Source of the DNA: Bacteroidales bacterium UBA1189
GTDB lineage: Bacteria; Bacteroidota; Bacteroidia; Bacteroidales; Bacteroidaceae
Length of the DNA: 64,000 nt
Assembly: GCA_002309805.1 (NCBI GenBank)
Contig: DBYJ01000060.1
Coordinates: forward strand, 429 to 64,428
Direction of reading: 5' to 3'
The notes below the pieces were generated by a model that saw only the letters and a program-made list of their open reading frames with translations, was not told where the DNA came from and searched no databases. Shown here piece by piece: positions 41,963 through 50,760 of this stretch. Position numbers and translations under genes: made by a program. The stretch's first letter is position 1. Every line of letters starts with the position of its first letter.

Positions 41963-44602
41963 ATGAAGTTTTTTTCTTTCTTCTCCATTTTGTTCTCTGT
42001 TTGCGCTACGCTTATGGCGCAGACGGAGGGCGACGTGGCTCAGCTAGTGACGTATGCTGCCCGCATTAACTACTTCAACCGCCTCTGTCCGCAGGAGAAG
42101 GTCTATCTTCATTTCGACAACACGGCGTACTTCCAGGGTGAAACCATCTGGTATGCTGCCAACGTGGTGGATACCACTACAGGCGGCGAGGCTGCCAGCA
42201 AGGTGCTCTATGTGGAGTTGCTCTCGCCGACGGGTGTGGTGTTGAAGCAGCAAAAACTGAAGGTGGTTGACGGGCGTTGTCACGGCTCGTTCACTCTCAT
42301 TGACAATGGCGTAAAGGAGGCCGTAGAGATGCGCGGTGCCATCGGCTACCCCAGCGGTTACTACCAGATCCGCGCCTACACTCGCGCCATGCTTAACTTC
42401 GACGATGTCGGCGTCTTCTCGCGCGTCATCCCCGTCTATAAGGCTCCCGAGAAGGAGGGCGAATACGATGACCCCGTCATGGAGCGGTACACTTACCACG
42501 AAGTGAACCGTCCAGACCCGAAGCGCTCGGAAAAGTTGGACAAACTCAACATCGGTTTCTATCCCGAGGGCGGTCACCTCATCAGCGGTCTTCCCTGTCG
42601 CATCGCCTTCAAGGCTACTGATAAGCATGGGCATGGCGTCAGCATCGAAGCCCTGACGGATGCCGACGGGAACAACCTCTCCATCCCCCTCCAGCACAAC
42701 GGCATGGGCAGTTTCACTTTCACGCCAGGGGAAAAGACGCAACGGTTGAGAGCCATCTATGGAGGGAAGAGTCATACCTTCACCTTGCCCAAGCCTGAGC
42801 CGGAAGGATGCACGCTTCAAATAATGGGGTCAACGAGTCAACGGGTCAACGAGCGAAGCTCAACGGGTGGGGACAGTCTAATCGTCAACTTTGCTGCTGC
42901 GGGAAGTCCATCGACTAAACTGCTGGGCTATACCCTCACCTCGCAGGGGAAGTGCCACGTTGTGGATACGCTTACCATCGGCACGCGAGGCTGCACCCGC
43001 TCTATCGCTACCGCATCCCTTCCCACGGGTGTCCATCAGCTCACCCTCTTCGATGCTGACGGCGCCATCTATGCCCAGCGCCTGCTCTTTATCGACAACG
43101 GCATCCCCACCGAAACCGTTTCCGTTACTGCCGAGAAAGCCGACATCCACCCCTTCGACGAAATAAGGCTGAATTTAAATGTCAACAAGTCAACGAGTCG
43201 ACGAGTCAACAAGCCGGCGACATTTTCGCTTGCTGTGCGCGATGCGGCTGACTATGGCACCGCCTATCGCGACGACATCCGCACCTATATGCTCCTCTCC
43301 TCCGAACTGAAAGGATTGATAGAAGAACCGGGGTGGTACTTTGGAGCCTCACCCCAACCCTCCCCTGAAGGGAAGGGAGCGGCGAGCGGAGGTAATCAAG
43401 TCACCCCTCCTTCAGGAGGGGAGGGGGAGGCTACTCCTTTAGGGGGGAGGCTTCAGGCTCTCGACCTTCTCATGCTCGTGCAGGGCTGGACACGGTATAA
43501 CTGGCGGCAGATGGCAGGGGTGGAGCCGTTCGAAATCCGACATTATACGGAGAGCCAGCTCGTGATTGACGGCTGGGCGTTCAGTCGCTACAAAGAAGTC
43601 CCTTTGGCAAACGTTAAGGTGGGCATCAACCTTTACTCCCCCGACCGCGACAAAAAGCAGCACGCCATCGTCACTACGGACAGCCTTGGTTACTGGAGCA
43701 TTGGCGTCGATGATTTCGAAGGTGAGTGGGCGCTTTTCATTCAGACCAAGCAGCAGGAGAAGGGTAAGGAGAGTAACACCACCCGCATGAGGCTCGAACG
43801 TTCCTCTGTTCCCGCCCTTCATGCCTATCAGCCCATTGAGACGTATATCCCCGACTATGTATGGAACGCTTCCGACATCGAAATACTTGAAGAAGAAGAG
43901 GACACGTTCGCCTTGCCCACCGATGCCCACGCCCTGCAGGAAGTGGAAGTGCAGGGTCGACGCAGATACATCGACTTTGCCACCTTCAAGGCCTACGATG
44001 CCGACAAAGATACGGAACTCCTTTTGGACGAAGGACAATACACCTACAAAGTGTGGGACTACCTCAAGGAAAAAGGATACGAAATTGACTACGAGGATGG
44101 AAAATACCGAGCACTACGAACCTTTTATATTCCCATTAGAGGCAAACATTTAGTTAGATATAAAAGAGCCTGGGACATTGACATGGAAAGGGTGAAGAGT
44201 GTTATCTTCTACAACAAACGTAGCGATTTCTTTGGCATTCCCGTAGTGCAACAGTTTATACCGATAGAAACTATAATGGAAGTCCTACAAAAAGATGGCG
44301 GTGCCTACGTAGTGGAGATACGGCTACATGAGAAGACTACCCGCAAAATTACCACCAAGAACTCCCGCCATACAACTTTTACAGGCTATAGCCCCGTCGT
44401 GGAGTTCTACGCCCCCACCTATCCAAATGGTCCTATTCCAGGCGACAAGGACTATCGCCGCACCATTTACTGGAATCCCGAAGTCATTACCGACGAGAAC
44501 GGCTATGCTTCCGTCTCCTTCTACAACAACGGCTTTAGCCGTGCCCTCACCATCTCCGCCCAAGGCCTCACTCCCGACGGTGTGCCGATTATCAACAAAT
44601 AA
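41963..44602 (+). CDS. Large MG2-like envelope protein with embedded repeats
   Basis: 879 residues, signal peptide FSILFSVCATLMAQ. QEKVYLHFDNTAYFQGETIWYAANVVD is the MG2/alpha-2-macroglobulin-like opening of a widespread Bacteroidetes envelope family; later PEGGHLISGLPCRIAFKATD, a SLAVRDAA strand, LMLVQGWTRYNWRQM and a C-terminal NPEVITDENGYASVSFYNNGFSRALTISAQGLTPDG. No protease motif is seen. It is probably an outer-membrane-associated scaffold, sometimes linked to TonB-type plugs. Three repeat-derived inserts (about residues 289-303, 407-418 and 464-495) interrupt it without shifting frame. Confidence 0.75.
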   Translation: MKFFSFFSILFSVCATLMAQTEGDVAQLVTYAARINYFNRLCPQEKVYLHFDNTAYFQGETIWYAANVVDTTTGGEAASKVLYVELLSPTGVVLKQQKLKVVDGRCHGSFTLIDNGVKEAVEMRGAIGYPSGYYQIRAYTRAMLNFDDVGVFSRVIPVYKAPEKEGEYDDPVMERYTYHEVNRPDPKRSEKLDKLNIGFYPEGGHLISGLPCRIAFKATDKHGHGVSIEALTDADGNNLSIPLQHNGMGSFTFTPGEKTQRLRAIYGGKSHTFTLPKPEPEGCTLQIMGSTSQRVNERSSTGGDSLIVNFAAAGSPSTKLLGYTLTSQGKCHVVDTLTIGTRGCTRSIATASLPTGVHQLTLFDADGAIYAQRLLFIDNGIPTETVSVTAEKADIHPFDEIRLNLNVNKSTSRRVNKPATFSLAVRDAADYGTAYRDDIRTYMLLSSELKGLIEEPGWYFGASPQPSPEGKGAASGGNQVTPPSGGEGEATPLGGRLQALDLLMLVQGWTRYNWRQMAGVEPFEIRHYTESQLVIDGWAFSRYKEVPLANVKVGINLYSPDRDKKQHAIVTTDSLGYWSIGVDDFEGEWALFIQTKQQEKGKESNTTRMRLERSSVPALHAYQPIETYIPDYVWNASDIEILEEEEDTFALPTDAHALQEVEVQGRRRYIDFATFKAYDADKDTELLLDEGQYTYKVWDYLKEKGYEIDYEDGKYRALRTFYIPIRGKHLVRYKRAWDIDMERVKSVIFYNKRSDFFGIPVVQQFIPIETIMEVLQKDGGAYVVEIRLHEKTTRKITTKNSRHTTFTGYSPVVEFYAPTYPNGPIPGDKDYRRTIYWNPEVITDENGYASVSFYNNGFSRALTISAQGLTPDGVPIINK
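42827..42870 (+). repeat. In-frame GTCAACG repeats (first site)
   Basis: GGGTCAACGAGTCAACGGGTCAACGAG followed by CGAAGCTCAACGGGTGG encodes GSTSQRVNERSSTGG in the MG2-like gene. The unit matches the intergenic hairpin at 16395-16482. Confidence 0.75.
43181..43215 (+). repeat. In-frame GTCAACAAG repeats (second site)
   Basis: GTCAACAAGTCAACGAGTCGACGAGTCAACAAG encodes VNKSTSRRVNK in the MG2-like gene. Confidence 0.75.
43350..43452 (+). repeat. In-frame palindromic repeat insertion in the MG2-like gene
   Basis: CTCCCCTGAAGGGAAGGGAG (about 43360-43379) and CCCCTCC-TTCA-GGAGGGG (43404-43421), then CTCCTTTAGGGGGGAGG. The encoded peptide is SPQPSPEGKGAASGG followed by TPPSGGEGEATPLGG. Confidence 0.8.
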
Positions 44603-44636
44603 CTCCCCTCTTTTTTCATTTGCTTACTTTTTCTTT

Positions 44637-44659
44637 GAGGCGCGGCATTTGCCGCGCCT
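44637..44659 (+). terminator. Terminator-like hairpin after the MG2-like gene
   Basis: AGGCGCGGCA-TT-TGCCGCGCCT is a perfect 10-bp stem. A weak T content follows. Confidence 0.6.
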
Positions 44660-44810
44660 CTGCTTGTTTAGTGGGGGTGCTTCTGCTGATTTCCCCGCTG
44701 CTCGTGATGAGTAGTGGGGGCTGTTCAGGAGGATTGAATAGCTTACGATGCAGCGATTCTGCTCTTTTCCGCGCCTTCGCTGACAAGCAGTAGGAGCTGT
44801 GACAGCCGGA

Positions 44811-44853
44811 ACTAAAAAGAGTAAGGCGACGCCCAGAGTGGGCATCGCCTTAC
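44811..44853 (-). terminator. Terminator of gapA
   Basis: GTAAGGCGA-C-GCCCA-GAG-TGGGC-A-TCGCCTTAC, a long hairpin with one internal mismatch, followed on the minus strand by TCTTTTTAGTT. Confidence 0.8.
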
Positions 44854-44878
44854 GGATGACAATGTGAGTGGGGAAGGA

Positions 44879-45877
44879 TTACTTCATGATGACGCGAGCC
44901 ATCTCGAGGACCTTGTTGCTGTAGCCCCATTCGTTGTCGTACCAAGCGCAGACCTTGACGAATGTCGGGTCGAGCTGGATGCCGGCCTTGACGTCGAAGA
45001 TGGAGGTACGCGGGTCGTTGCGGAAGTCGGTGCTGACAACGGCTTCGTCGGTGTAGCCGAGGACACCCTTCAGCTCGCCTTCAGAAGCTTCCTTCATGGC
45101 AGCGCAAATCTCGTCGTAGGTGGCGGGCTTTGCGAGCTCGCAGGTGAGGTCAACGAAGCTGACATCCGAGGTGGGGACGCGGAGGGACATGCCGGTGAGC
45201 TTGCCGTTCAGGACGGGGAGCACCTTGCCGACAGCCTTGGCTGCGCCGGTGGAGCTGGGGATGATGTTCTCCAGGATGCCACGGCCGCCGCGCCAATCCT
45301 TCTTGGAGGGGCCGTCAACGGTCTTCTGCGTAGCAGTAGCAGCGTGAACGGTGGTCATAAGGCCACGGACGATGCCGAACTTGTCGTTCAGGACCTTGCT
45401 GATGGGGGCAAGGCAGTTGGTGGTGCAGCTGGCGTTGCTGATGATGGTCTGGCCAGCATAGGTCTCGTGGTTGACACCATAGACGAACATCGGGGTGGCA
45501 TCCTTCGAGGGAGCGGACATGATGACCTTCTTGGCACCAGCCTTTATGTGTGCCTCAGCGAGTTCGGCGGTGAGGAAGAAACCAGTAGACTCGACGACGA
45601 CGTCAGCGCCCAGGGCACCCCAAGTGATGTTGATGGGATCCTTCTCGGCGAAGACCTGAATCTTATGGCCATCGACGATCATGTAGTTGCCCTCGACCTT
45701 AATGTCGTGGTTGAACTGGCCGTGTACGGAATCGTACTTCAGCATGTAGGCCAGATAGTCGGGATCGAGCAGGTCGTTGATACCGACGACCTCAATGTCC
45801 TTACCAAAATTCTCAACTGCTGCACGGAAAACCATACGTCCGATGCGGCCGAAACCATTAATACCAAGTTTAATCAT
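44879..45877 (-). CDS. gapA: Glyceraldehyde-3-phosphate dehydrogenase, type I
   Basis: 332 residues. NAD-binding start IKLGINGFGRIGRMVFRAA; the catalytic cysteine is in SNASCTTNCLAP; HAATATQKTVDGPSKKDWRGGRG and WYDNEWGYSNKVLEM are invariant GAPDH segments. It oxidises glyceraldehyde-3-phosphate to 1,3-bisphosphoglycerate in glycolysis. It is a single-gene unit. A TAATTTTG -7 box lies at 45954-45947 on the minus strand, back-to-back with the mscL promoter. Confidence 0.97.
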   Translation of the reverse strand: MIKLGINGFGRIGRMVFRAAVENFGKDIEVVGINDLLDPDYLAYMLKYDSVHGQFNHDIKVEGNYMIVDGHKIQVFAEKDPINITWGALGADVVVESTGFFLTAELAEAHIKAGAKKVIMSAPSKDATPMFVYGVNHETYAGQTIISNASCTTNCLAPISKVLNDKFGIVRGLMTTVHAATATQKTVDGPSKKDWRGGRGILENIIPSSTGAAKAVGKVLPVLNGKLTGMSLRVPTSDVSFVDLTCELAKPATYDEICAAMKEASEGELKGVLGYTDEAVVSTDFRNDPRTSIFDVKAGIQLDPTFVKVCAWYDNEWGYSNKVLEMARVIMK

Positions 45878-45946
45878 TGTACTTAAAATTTGAGGTTATA
45901 AAACTAAAAAAATCACTTTTTCGAAATTTATTTCTGAAAAACGGCG

Positions 45947-45974
45947 CAAAATTAAGAATTTCTTTTTATATTTG
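45947..45974. promoter_or_regulatory. Divergent -7 boxes of gapA and mscL
   Basis: TAATTTTG on minus (45954-45947) for gapA and TATATTTG on plus (45967-45974) for mscL. Clear -33 boxes were not found for either. Confidence 0.45.
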
Positions 45975-46005
45975 CACGAAATTTCATTTAAAAAGAGTAA
46001 AAATC

Positions 46006-46470
46006 ATGGCAAAAAGTAAATTCTTACAGGAGTTCAAGGACTTCGCAATGAAAGGAAATGTGGTAGATATGGCTGTCGGTGTGGTCATTGGCGGCGCGTT
46101 TGGCAAAATCGTCTCATCGTTGGTTAGCGATGTCATCATGCCCGCCATCGGTGCACTGATGGGCGGACTGGACTTCACAACCCTGCGCTGGGTCATCAAG
46201 CCGGCTTACACTACCGAGGCCGGCAAGGAAATCGCTGAGGCTGCCCTCAATTATGGCAACTTCATCCAGACAGTGGTTGACTTCCTCATCATCGCCTTCT
46301 CCATCTTCCTCGTCATCCGCGCCATCGCCAAGATGAACGCCAAGAAGAAGGCTGCCGAGGAGGCCGCTGCCGCCGCTGCTGCTGCCGCTGCACCTGCTCC
46401 CGAACCCACGAAGGAGGAAGTGCTGCTCGGCGAAATCCGCGACCTGCTGAAAAAACAGGCAGAGAAGTAA
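46006..46470 (+). CDS. mscL: Large-conductance mechanosensitive channel MscL
   Basis: 154 residues from ATG 46006 (MAKSKFLQEFKDFAMKGNVVDMAVGVVIGGAFGKIVSSLV). The F..F..RGNVVDLAVGV-type opening and gating helix are standard, and a second helix, VVDFLIIAFSIFLVIRAI, follows. The C-terminus has an alanine run (EEAAAAAAAAAAPAPEP) before the cytosolic helix (VLLGEIRDLLKKQ). It releases osmolytes on hypo-osmotic shock. Confidence 0.95.
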   Translation: MAKSKFLQEFKDFAMKGNVVDMAVGVVIGGAFGKIVSSLVSDVIMPAIGALMGGLDFTTLRWVIKPAYTTEAGKEIAEAALNYGNFIQTVVDFLIIAFSIFLVIRAIAKMNAKKKAAEEAAAAAAAAAAPAPEPTKEEVLLGEIRDLLKKQAEK

Positions 46471-46484
46471 AGAAGATTGAAAGG

Positions 46485-46573
46485 GTTTAATGTTTAACGT
46501 TTTTCCTTGGTTTAACGTAGAACGTTTAACGTTTAACGAAAGCCAAAGGACGTGTGCGTTAAACATTAAACCT
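46485..46573. repeat. TTTAACG-repeat inverted hairpin
   Basis: GGTTTAATGTTTAACG (about 46485-46500) pairs with CGTTAAACATTAAACC (about 46558-46573). Between them are further AACGTTTAACG units. It may end the mscL transcript, and it occupies most of the spacer before guaA. Confidence 0.65.
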
Positions 46574-46603
46574 TAAACATTAAACGAGAATTAAAAAGGA
46601 AAC

Positions 46604-47590
46604 ATGACAACATCAGGTAATGTTCGTCCGGCTGACATGGTGCGCATCACCACGCCGGCTCTGGCAGAGAAATTCATAGAGGAACAACTGGCCGCCCTGC
46701 GTGCCCAGATAGGTGACAAGAAAGTGTTGCTGGCGCTGAGCGGAGGCGTTGATTCGTCCGTTGTGGCAGCCCTGCTTATCAAGGCTGTCGGACAGCAGCT
46801 CGTCTGCGTACATGTCAACCACGGCCTGCTGCGCAAGGGCGAACCTGAGCAGGTCGTCAGCGTGTTCCGCGGCGAAATGAATGCCAACCTCATCTATGTG
46901 GATGCCGTGGACCGCTTCCTCGACAAGCTTGCAGGCGTCGCCGACCCTGAGCAAAAGCGCAAGATCATCGGCTCGGAGTTCATCCGCGTCTTCGAGGAGG
47001 AAGCCCGCAAGCTCGAAGGCATCGAGTTCCTTGCCCAGGGCACCATCTACCCCGACATCGTGGAGAGCGGACCCGTCAAGAGCCATCATAACGTGGGCGG
47101 ACTGCCCGACGACCTGAAGTTCGAGCTCGTCGAACCCATCAAGCTGCTCTTCAAGGATGAGGTGCGCGTCGTAGGCAAGGCTCTCGGACTGCCTGACAAT
47201 ATGGTCTATCGTCAGCCCTTCCCCGGCCCTGGACTGGGCGTGCGCTGCACGGGTGCCATCACCCGCGACAGACTGGAGGCTGTGCGTGAGTCGGATGCCA
47301 TCCTGCGTGAGGAGTTCGCCAAGAACGGCCTCGAGGGCAAGGTTTGGCAGTACTTCACCATTGTCCCTGACTATCGCTCTACGGGTGTGAAGAACGACAA
47401 GCGCTCGTGGGAGTGGCCCGTCGTCATCCGTGCGGTGAACACCCGCGATGCTATGACTGCAACCGTTGAACCTGTTCCCTTTGATTTACTCCAGCACATC
47501 ACCGCCCGCATCGTCTCCGAGGTGAAAGGCGTCAACCGTGTCCTCTTTGACCTGACGCCCAAACCCACTGGAACCATCGAGTGGGAGTAA
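46604..47590 (+). CDS. guaA: GMP synthase ATP-pyrophosphatase subunit without glutaminase domain
   Basis: 328 residues. The P-loop LALSGGVDSSVVAALL, GTIYPDIVESGPVKSHHNVGGLP, RQPFPGPGLGVRC and the invariant C-terminus TGTIEWE are all GuaA. The whole N-terminal class I glutamine amidotransferase domain (about 190 residues) of ordinary bacterial GuaA is absent, as in the two-subunit archaeal enzymes. The start MTTSGNVRPADMVRI has no amidotransferase coding upstream, only repeats and mscL. Ammonia must come from a separate subunit or free pool. Confidence 0.93.
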   Translation: MTTSGNVRPADMVRITTPALAEKFIEEQLAALRAQIGDKKVLLALSGGVDSSVVAALLIKAVGQQLVCVHVNHGLLRKGEPEQVVSVFRGEMNANLIYVDAVDRFLDKLAGVADPEQKRKIIGSEFIRVFEEEARKLEGIEFLAQGTIYPDIVESGPVKSHHNVGGLPDDLKFELVEPIKLLFKDEVRVVGKALGLPDNMVYRQPFPGPGLGVRCTGAITRDRLEAVRESDAILREEFAKNGLEGKVWQYFTIVPDYRSTGVKNDKRSWEWPVVIRAVNTRDAMTATVEPVPFDLLQHITARIVSEVKGVNRVLFDLTPKPTGTIEWE

Positions 47591-47615
47591 AACGAAAGAA
47601 GAAGGAAAATAAGAA

Positions 47616-48257
47616 ATGAACCTGTTCACCAGACTGTTCGGCAAGAAGAATGCCGAAGAGAAAATCAAGGTGGGCACCATGGAGGATTTCATGGTGCTCA
47701 TCCGAGTGTACTATCAGGCCGTCATGGCGTCGAACATCGGCATCACCAACATCAACATGCTGCCCGACCTCGCCATGTTCAAGCGCTCGCTGAAGATTCC
47801 TACACAGAATAACAAGCTCGGCCTGGCAGAAAAGTCGCACTGCCGCAAGATGCTAATGCAACTCTACGGCATCAGTGACGGCTTCTTCAAGGAAATCGAC
47901 ACGTCCATCAAGAAGAACTGCCGCAACATCAACGATGTCAACGGCTACTTCTTCCGCTTCCAGCAGTTCAACGAGAACCTGATGATGCTTGTGGGCAACC
48001 TGATGAAGTGGAAGTTCCGCACGCCCGGCTTCATGAAGAAAGCCCTCCATGCCCTCACGGAACAGACCATCAGCGACATCCTGACGAAGAACAAGTGGAA
48101 GGACGAGGCGACGTACAAGACCGTGGGCATCGTGCGCCAGTTGCAGCAGCAGCTGGGCTATTCGGCTGACTGGATGACGGAATTCGTCTATAACGTCGTC
48201 CGCCTTGCCAAGAAGGAGAAACGCCCAGCCCAGCAGCCCGACGAGAAGAAAAAATGA
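47616..48257 (+). CDS. Conserved Bacteroidales protein of unknown function
   Basis: 213 residues, all-helical in appearance, cytosolic, with no signal peptide. MNLFTRLFGKKNAEEKIKVGTMEDFMVLIRVYYQAVMASNIGI opens it; the basic tail is KKEKRPAQQPDEKKK. It starts 26 bp after guaA, so it is likely co-transcribed. No catalytic motif is recognised. Confidence 0.8.
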   Translation: MNLFTRLFGKKNAEEKIKVGTMEDFMVLIRVYYQAVMASNIGITNINMLPDLAMFKRSLKIPTQNNKLGLAEKSHCRKMLMQLYGISDGFFKEIDTSIKKNCRNINDVNGYFFRFQQFNENLMMLVGNLMKWKFRTPGFMKKALHALTEQTISDILTKNKWKDEATYKTVGIVRQLQQQLGYSADWMTEFVYNVVRLAKKEKRPAQQPDEKKK

Positions 48258-48262
48258 AAGGG

Positions 48263-48400
48263 ATTTACAATTTGACGATTTACTATTTACAATTTATTTT
48301 TCAATTGGATTATTTGGTAATTTCCGTCAGGCGCATCATAAATAATCAATTATCAAAATAGTAAAATAAATCGTCAATCGTAAATTGTCAAATCGTAAAT
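48263..48400. repeat. Imperfect inverted repeat of AATTTGACGATTTAC units
   Basis: ACAATTTGACGATTTACTATTTACAATTT near 48268-48296 pairs with AATCGTCAATCGTAAATTGTCAAATCGTAAAT near 48368-48399. It is a terminator-like or repeat hairpin in the gap before the coiled-coil gene. Confidence 0.5.
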
Positions 48401-48410
48401 AAAAAAAGGT

Positions 48411-48707
48411 ATGACGCACGACGACGAAATCCTGTTTGACGCCTTCGAAGAGAAGCTGCACCAGCTCATCGGACGGCACGATGCCCTCAAGGCCGAGAAC
48501 CTTGAGCTGCGTGCCCGTCTCGATACCGTCAGTGCCGACCTGACGAAGGCGCGCGAGGATTATGCCGCACTGGAGCAGTCGTACCTCAACCTGAAGACAA
48601 GCCGTGTGCTCGAAGGCATCGATATGGAAGACGTTAGCGACACCCGCGACAGGATTGCGCGGCTGGTGCGTGAAGTGGACCACTGCATCGCCCTGCTCAA
48701 TGCGTAG
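48411..48707 (+). CDS. Coiled-coil protein upstream of ZapA (ZapB-like)
   Basis: 98 residues, almost entirely a heptad coiled coil (DAFEEKLHQLIGRHDALKAENLELRARLDTVSADLTKAREDYAALEQSYLNLKTSR). The position directly upstream of zapA and the length suggest a ZapB-like division factor, but homology is not shown. Low-complexity coiled coils are easily over-interpreted. Confidence 0.8.
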   Translation: MTHDDEILFDAFEEKLHQLIGRHDALKAENLELRARLDTVSADLTKAREDYAALEQSYLNLKTSRVLEGIDMEDVSDTRDRIARLVREVDHCIALLNA

Positions 48708-48756
48708 CGGAAAGCCCTATATATAATAAGGTATAAAGATCCTCACCCCGCAGACG

Positions 48757-49077
48757 ATGGACGACAAACTGAGAATAAAACTGCTGATAGGCGATGCGAA
48801 CTACCCGCTGCGCATCAATCGTGCTGACGAGCAACTTTACCGCGATGCTGCGCGGCATATCAACGATATGCTGAACCGCTATCGCGAGACCTTTCCTGGA
48901 CTCAGCAAGGAGCAGTATCTGGCTATGGTAGCCCTCCACTTCAGCTATATGAACATGGAGCACCAGCACGACAACGACACTGCCCCCTTCGCCGAACGCC
49001 TCCAGCAGTCCATCAGCCTGCTGACAGACTACCTCGCGGACGAACCGCAGGAAAATCAGAAACCCATAAACCCGTAA
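48757..49077 (+). CDS. zapA: Cell division protein ZapA
   Basis: 106 residues. DDKLRIKLLIGDANYPLRINRADEQLYRDAARHINDMLNRYRE matches the ZapA N-terminal FtsZ-binding domain (I.I.G..Y.L....EE...AA..IN..), followed by a helical tail. ZapA cross-links FtsZ filaments at midcell. The order coiled coil, zapA, rny is common in Bacteroidales. Confidence 0.9.
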   Translation: MDDKLRIKLLIGDANYPLRINRADEQLYRDAARHINDMLNRYRETFPGLSKEQYLAMVALHFSYMNMEHQHDNDTAPFAERLQQSISLLTDYLADEPQENQKPINP

Positions 49078-49138
49078 AACCCCTTAAACAAAATATCAAC
49101 AAACCTCTGCCACAGGCAGAGACAAACAGAAAAGTAAC

Positions 49139-50677
49139 ATGACAGCAACAGTAATAATTGCAGCCGTAGTCGGCCTGGTGGTGGGTGCACTCATCGTGTA
49201 CTTCATCTTCCTTGCCGGCTCGAAATCGAAGTACAAGGCCGTCATCAAGGAGGCGGAAGCCGAGGCCGAAGTCATCAAGAAGAACAAACTCCTCGAAGTG
49301 AAGGAGAAATTTCTCAACAAGAAAGCCGAGTTGGAGAAGGAAGTGGGCATCCGTAACCAGAAAATCCAGCAGGCCGAGAACCGCATCAAGCAGCGCGAGC
49401 AGCAGCTCAACCAGCGTCAGGAGGAACTCCAGCGCCGTAGCAAGGAGGCCGATGCCATCCGCGAAACCCTTGACAACCAATTACAGGTAGTTGAACACCG
49501 CAAGGAGGAACTGGAACACCTGCAGCAGCAAGAGCGCGTGAAGCTCGAGTCCATCAGCGGGCTCTCTGCTGATCAGGCCAAGGAGCGCCTCGTGGAGTCT
49601 CTCAAGGAAGAAGCCAAGTCCGACGCCGCCTCTTACGTCAACGAGATCATCGAGGAGGCCAAACTTTCAGCCAACAAGGAAGCCAAGCGCATCGTCATAC
49701 AGACCATCCAGCGCATCGCTACGGAAACGGCTATTGAGAACAGCGTCACCGTCTTCCATATCGAGAACGATGAGATGAAGGGGCGCATCATCGGGCGTGA
49801 GGGACGAAACATCCGCGCCCTCGAAGCTGCCTGTGGCGTTGAAATCGTCGTCGACGACACCCCTGAGGCTATCGTTATCAGCGGCTTCGACCCCCTGCGT
49901 CGTGAGACGGCTCGTCTGGCTCTCCATCAGCTGGTAGCCGATGGACGCATCCATCCCGCACGTATCGAGGAGGTTGTCGCCAAGGTGCAGAAGCAGCTTG
50001 AGGAAGAGATCGTCGAGACAGGCAAGCGTACGACCATCGACCTCGGCGTACATGGTCTGCATCCCGACCTTATCCGCTTGGTAGGCAAAATGAAATATCG
50101 CTCCAGCTACGGGCAGAACCTCTTGCAGCACGCACGCGAAACGGCTAACCTCTGCGGCGTTATGGCTGCCGAGCTGGGACTCAATCCTAAGAAAGCTAAG
50201 CGCGCCGGTCTGCTTCACGACATCGGTAAGGTGCCTGATGAGGATACCGATTTGCCACACGCCCTCTACGGCATGAAGATTGCCGAGAAGTACAAGGAGA
50301 AGCCCGACATCTGCAACGCTATCGGCGCCCACCACGACGAAGTGGAGATGACGTCCCTGCTCGCTCCCATCGTACAGGCGTGTGATGCCATCAGTGGCGC
50401 TCGTCCTGGTGCTCGTCGCGAGATTGCCGAGGCCTACATCAAGCGACTCAACGACCTTGAGGACATCGCTATGTCTTACCCCGGCGTCACGAAGACCTAC
50501 GCTATTCAGGCTGGACGCGAGCTCCGCGTCATCGTCGGTGCCGACAAGATTGACGACGCTACTACCGAAGCCCTCTCCGGCGAAATCGCCAAGAAGATTC
50601 AGGACGAGATGACCTATCCCGGACAGGTGAAAATTACCGTCATTCGCGAAGTCCGCTCCGTCGCTGTAGCGAAATAG
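49139..50677 (+). CDS. rny: Ribonuclease Y
   Basis: 512 residues: an N-terminal membrane helix (VIIAAVVGLVVGALIVYFIFLA), a long coiled coil (about 35-190), a KH domain (MKGRIIGREGRNIRALEAACGVEIVVDDTPEAIVISGFDP) and an HD domain (GLLHDIGKVPDE with further IGAHHDEVEM). RNase Y is the membrane-tethered endonuclease that begins mRNA decay. The catalytic HD pair is present. Confidence 0.96.
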   Translation: MTATVIIAAVVGLVVGALIVYFIFLAGSKSKYKAVIKEAEAEAEVIKKNKLLEVKEKFLNKKAELEKEVGIRNQKIQQAENRIKQREQQLNQRQEELQRRSKEADAIRETLDNQLQVVEHRKEELEHLQQQERVKLESISGLSADQAKERLVESLKEEAKSDAASYVNEIIEEAKLSANKEAKRIVIQTIQRIATETAIENSVTVFHIENDEMKGRIIGREGRNIRALEAACGVEIVVDDTPEAIVISGFDPLRRETARLALHQLVADGRIHPARIEEVVAKVQKQLEEEIVETGKRTTIDLGVHGLHPDLIRLVGKMKYRSSYGQNLLQHARETANLCGVMAAELGLNPKKAKRAGLLHDIGKVPDEDTDLPHALYGMKIAEKYKEKPDICNAIGAHHDEVEMTSLLAPIVQACDAISGARPGARREIAEAYIKRLNDLEDIAMSYPGVTKTYAIQAGRELRVIVGADKIDDATTEALSGEIAKKIQDEMTYPGQVKITVIREVRSVAVAK

Positions 50678-50685
50678 CTTTCCCC

Positions 50686-50718
50686 AAAACCCTCACCGCA
50701 AACAAGTGAGGGTTTTTT
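50686..50718 (+). terminator. Terminator of rny
   Basis: AAAACCCTCAC-CGCAAACAA-GTGAGGGTTTTTT is a strong stem with a T6 tail. Confidence 0.9.
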
Positions 50719-50760
50719 GTCTTCAATAAAGATTGTTTTTGCATCCTTAAAACCAAACGA

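Noticed and set aside
44660..44810. tRNA or small RNA gene between the MG2-like gene and gapA
   Set aside because: No cloverleaf or T-loop sequence; only repeat and terminator sequence is visible.
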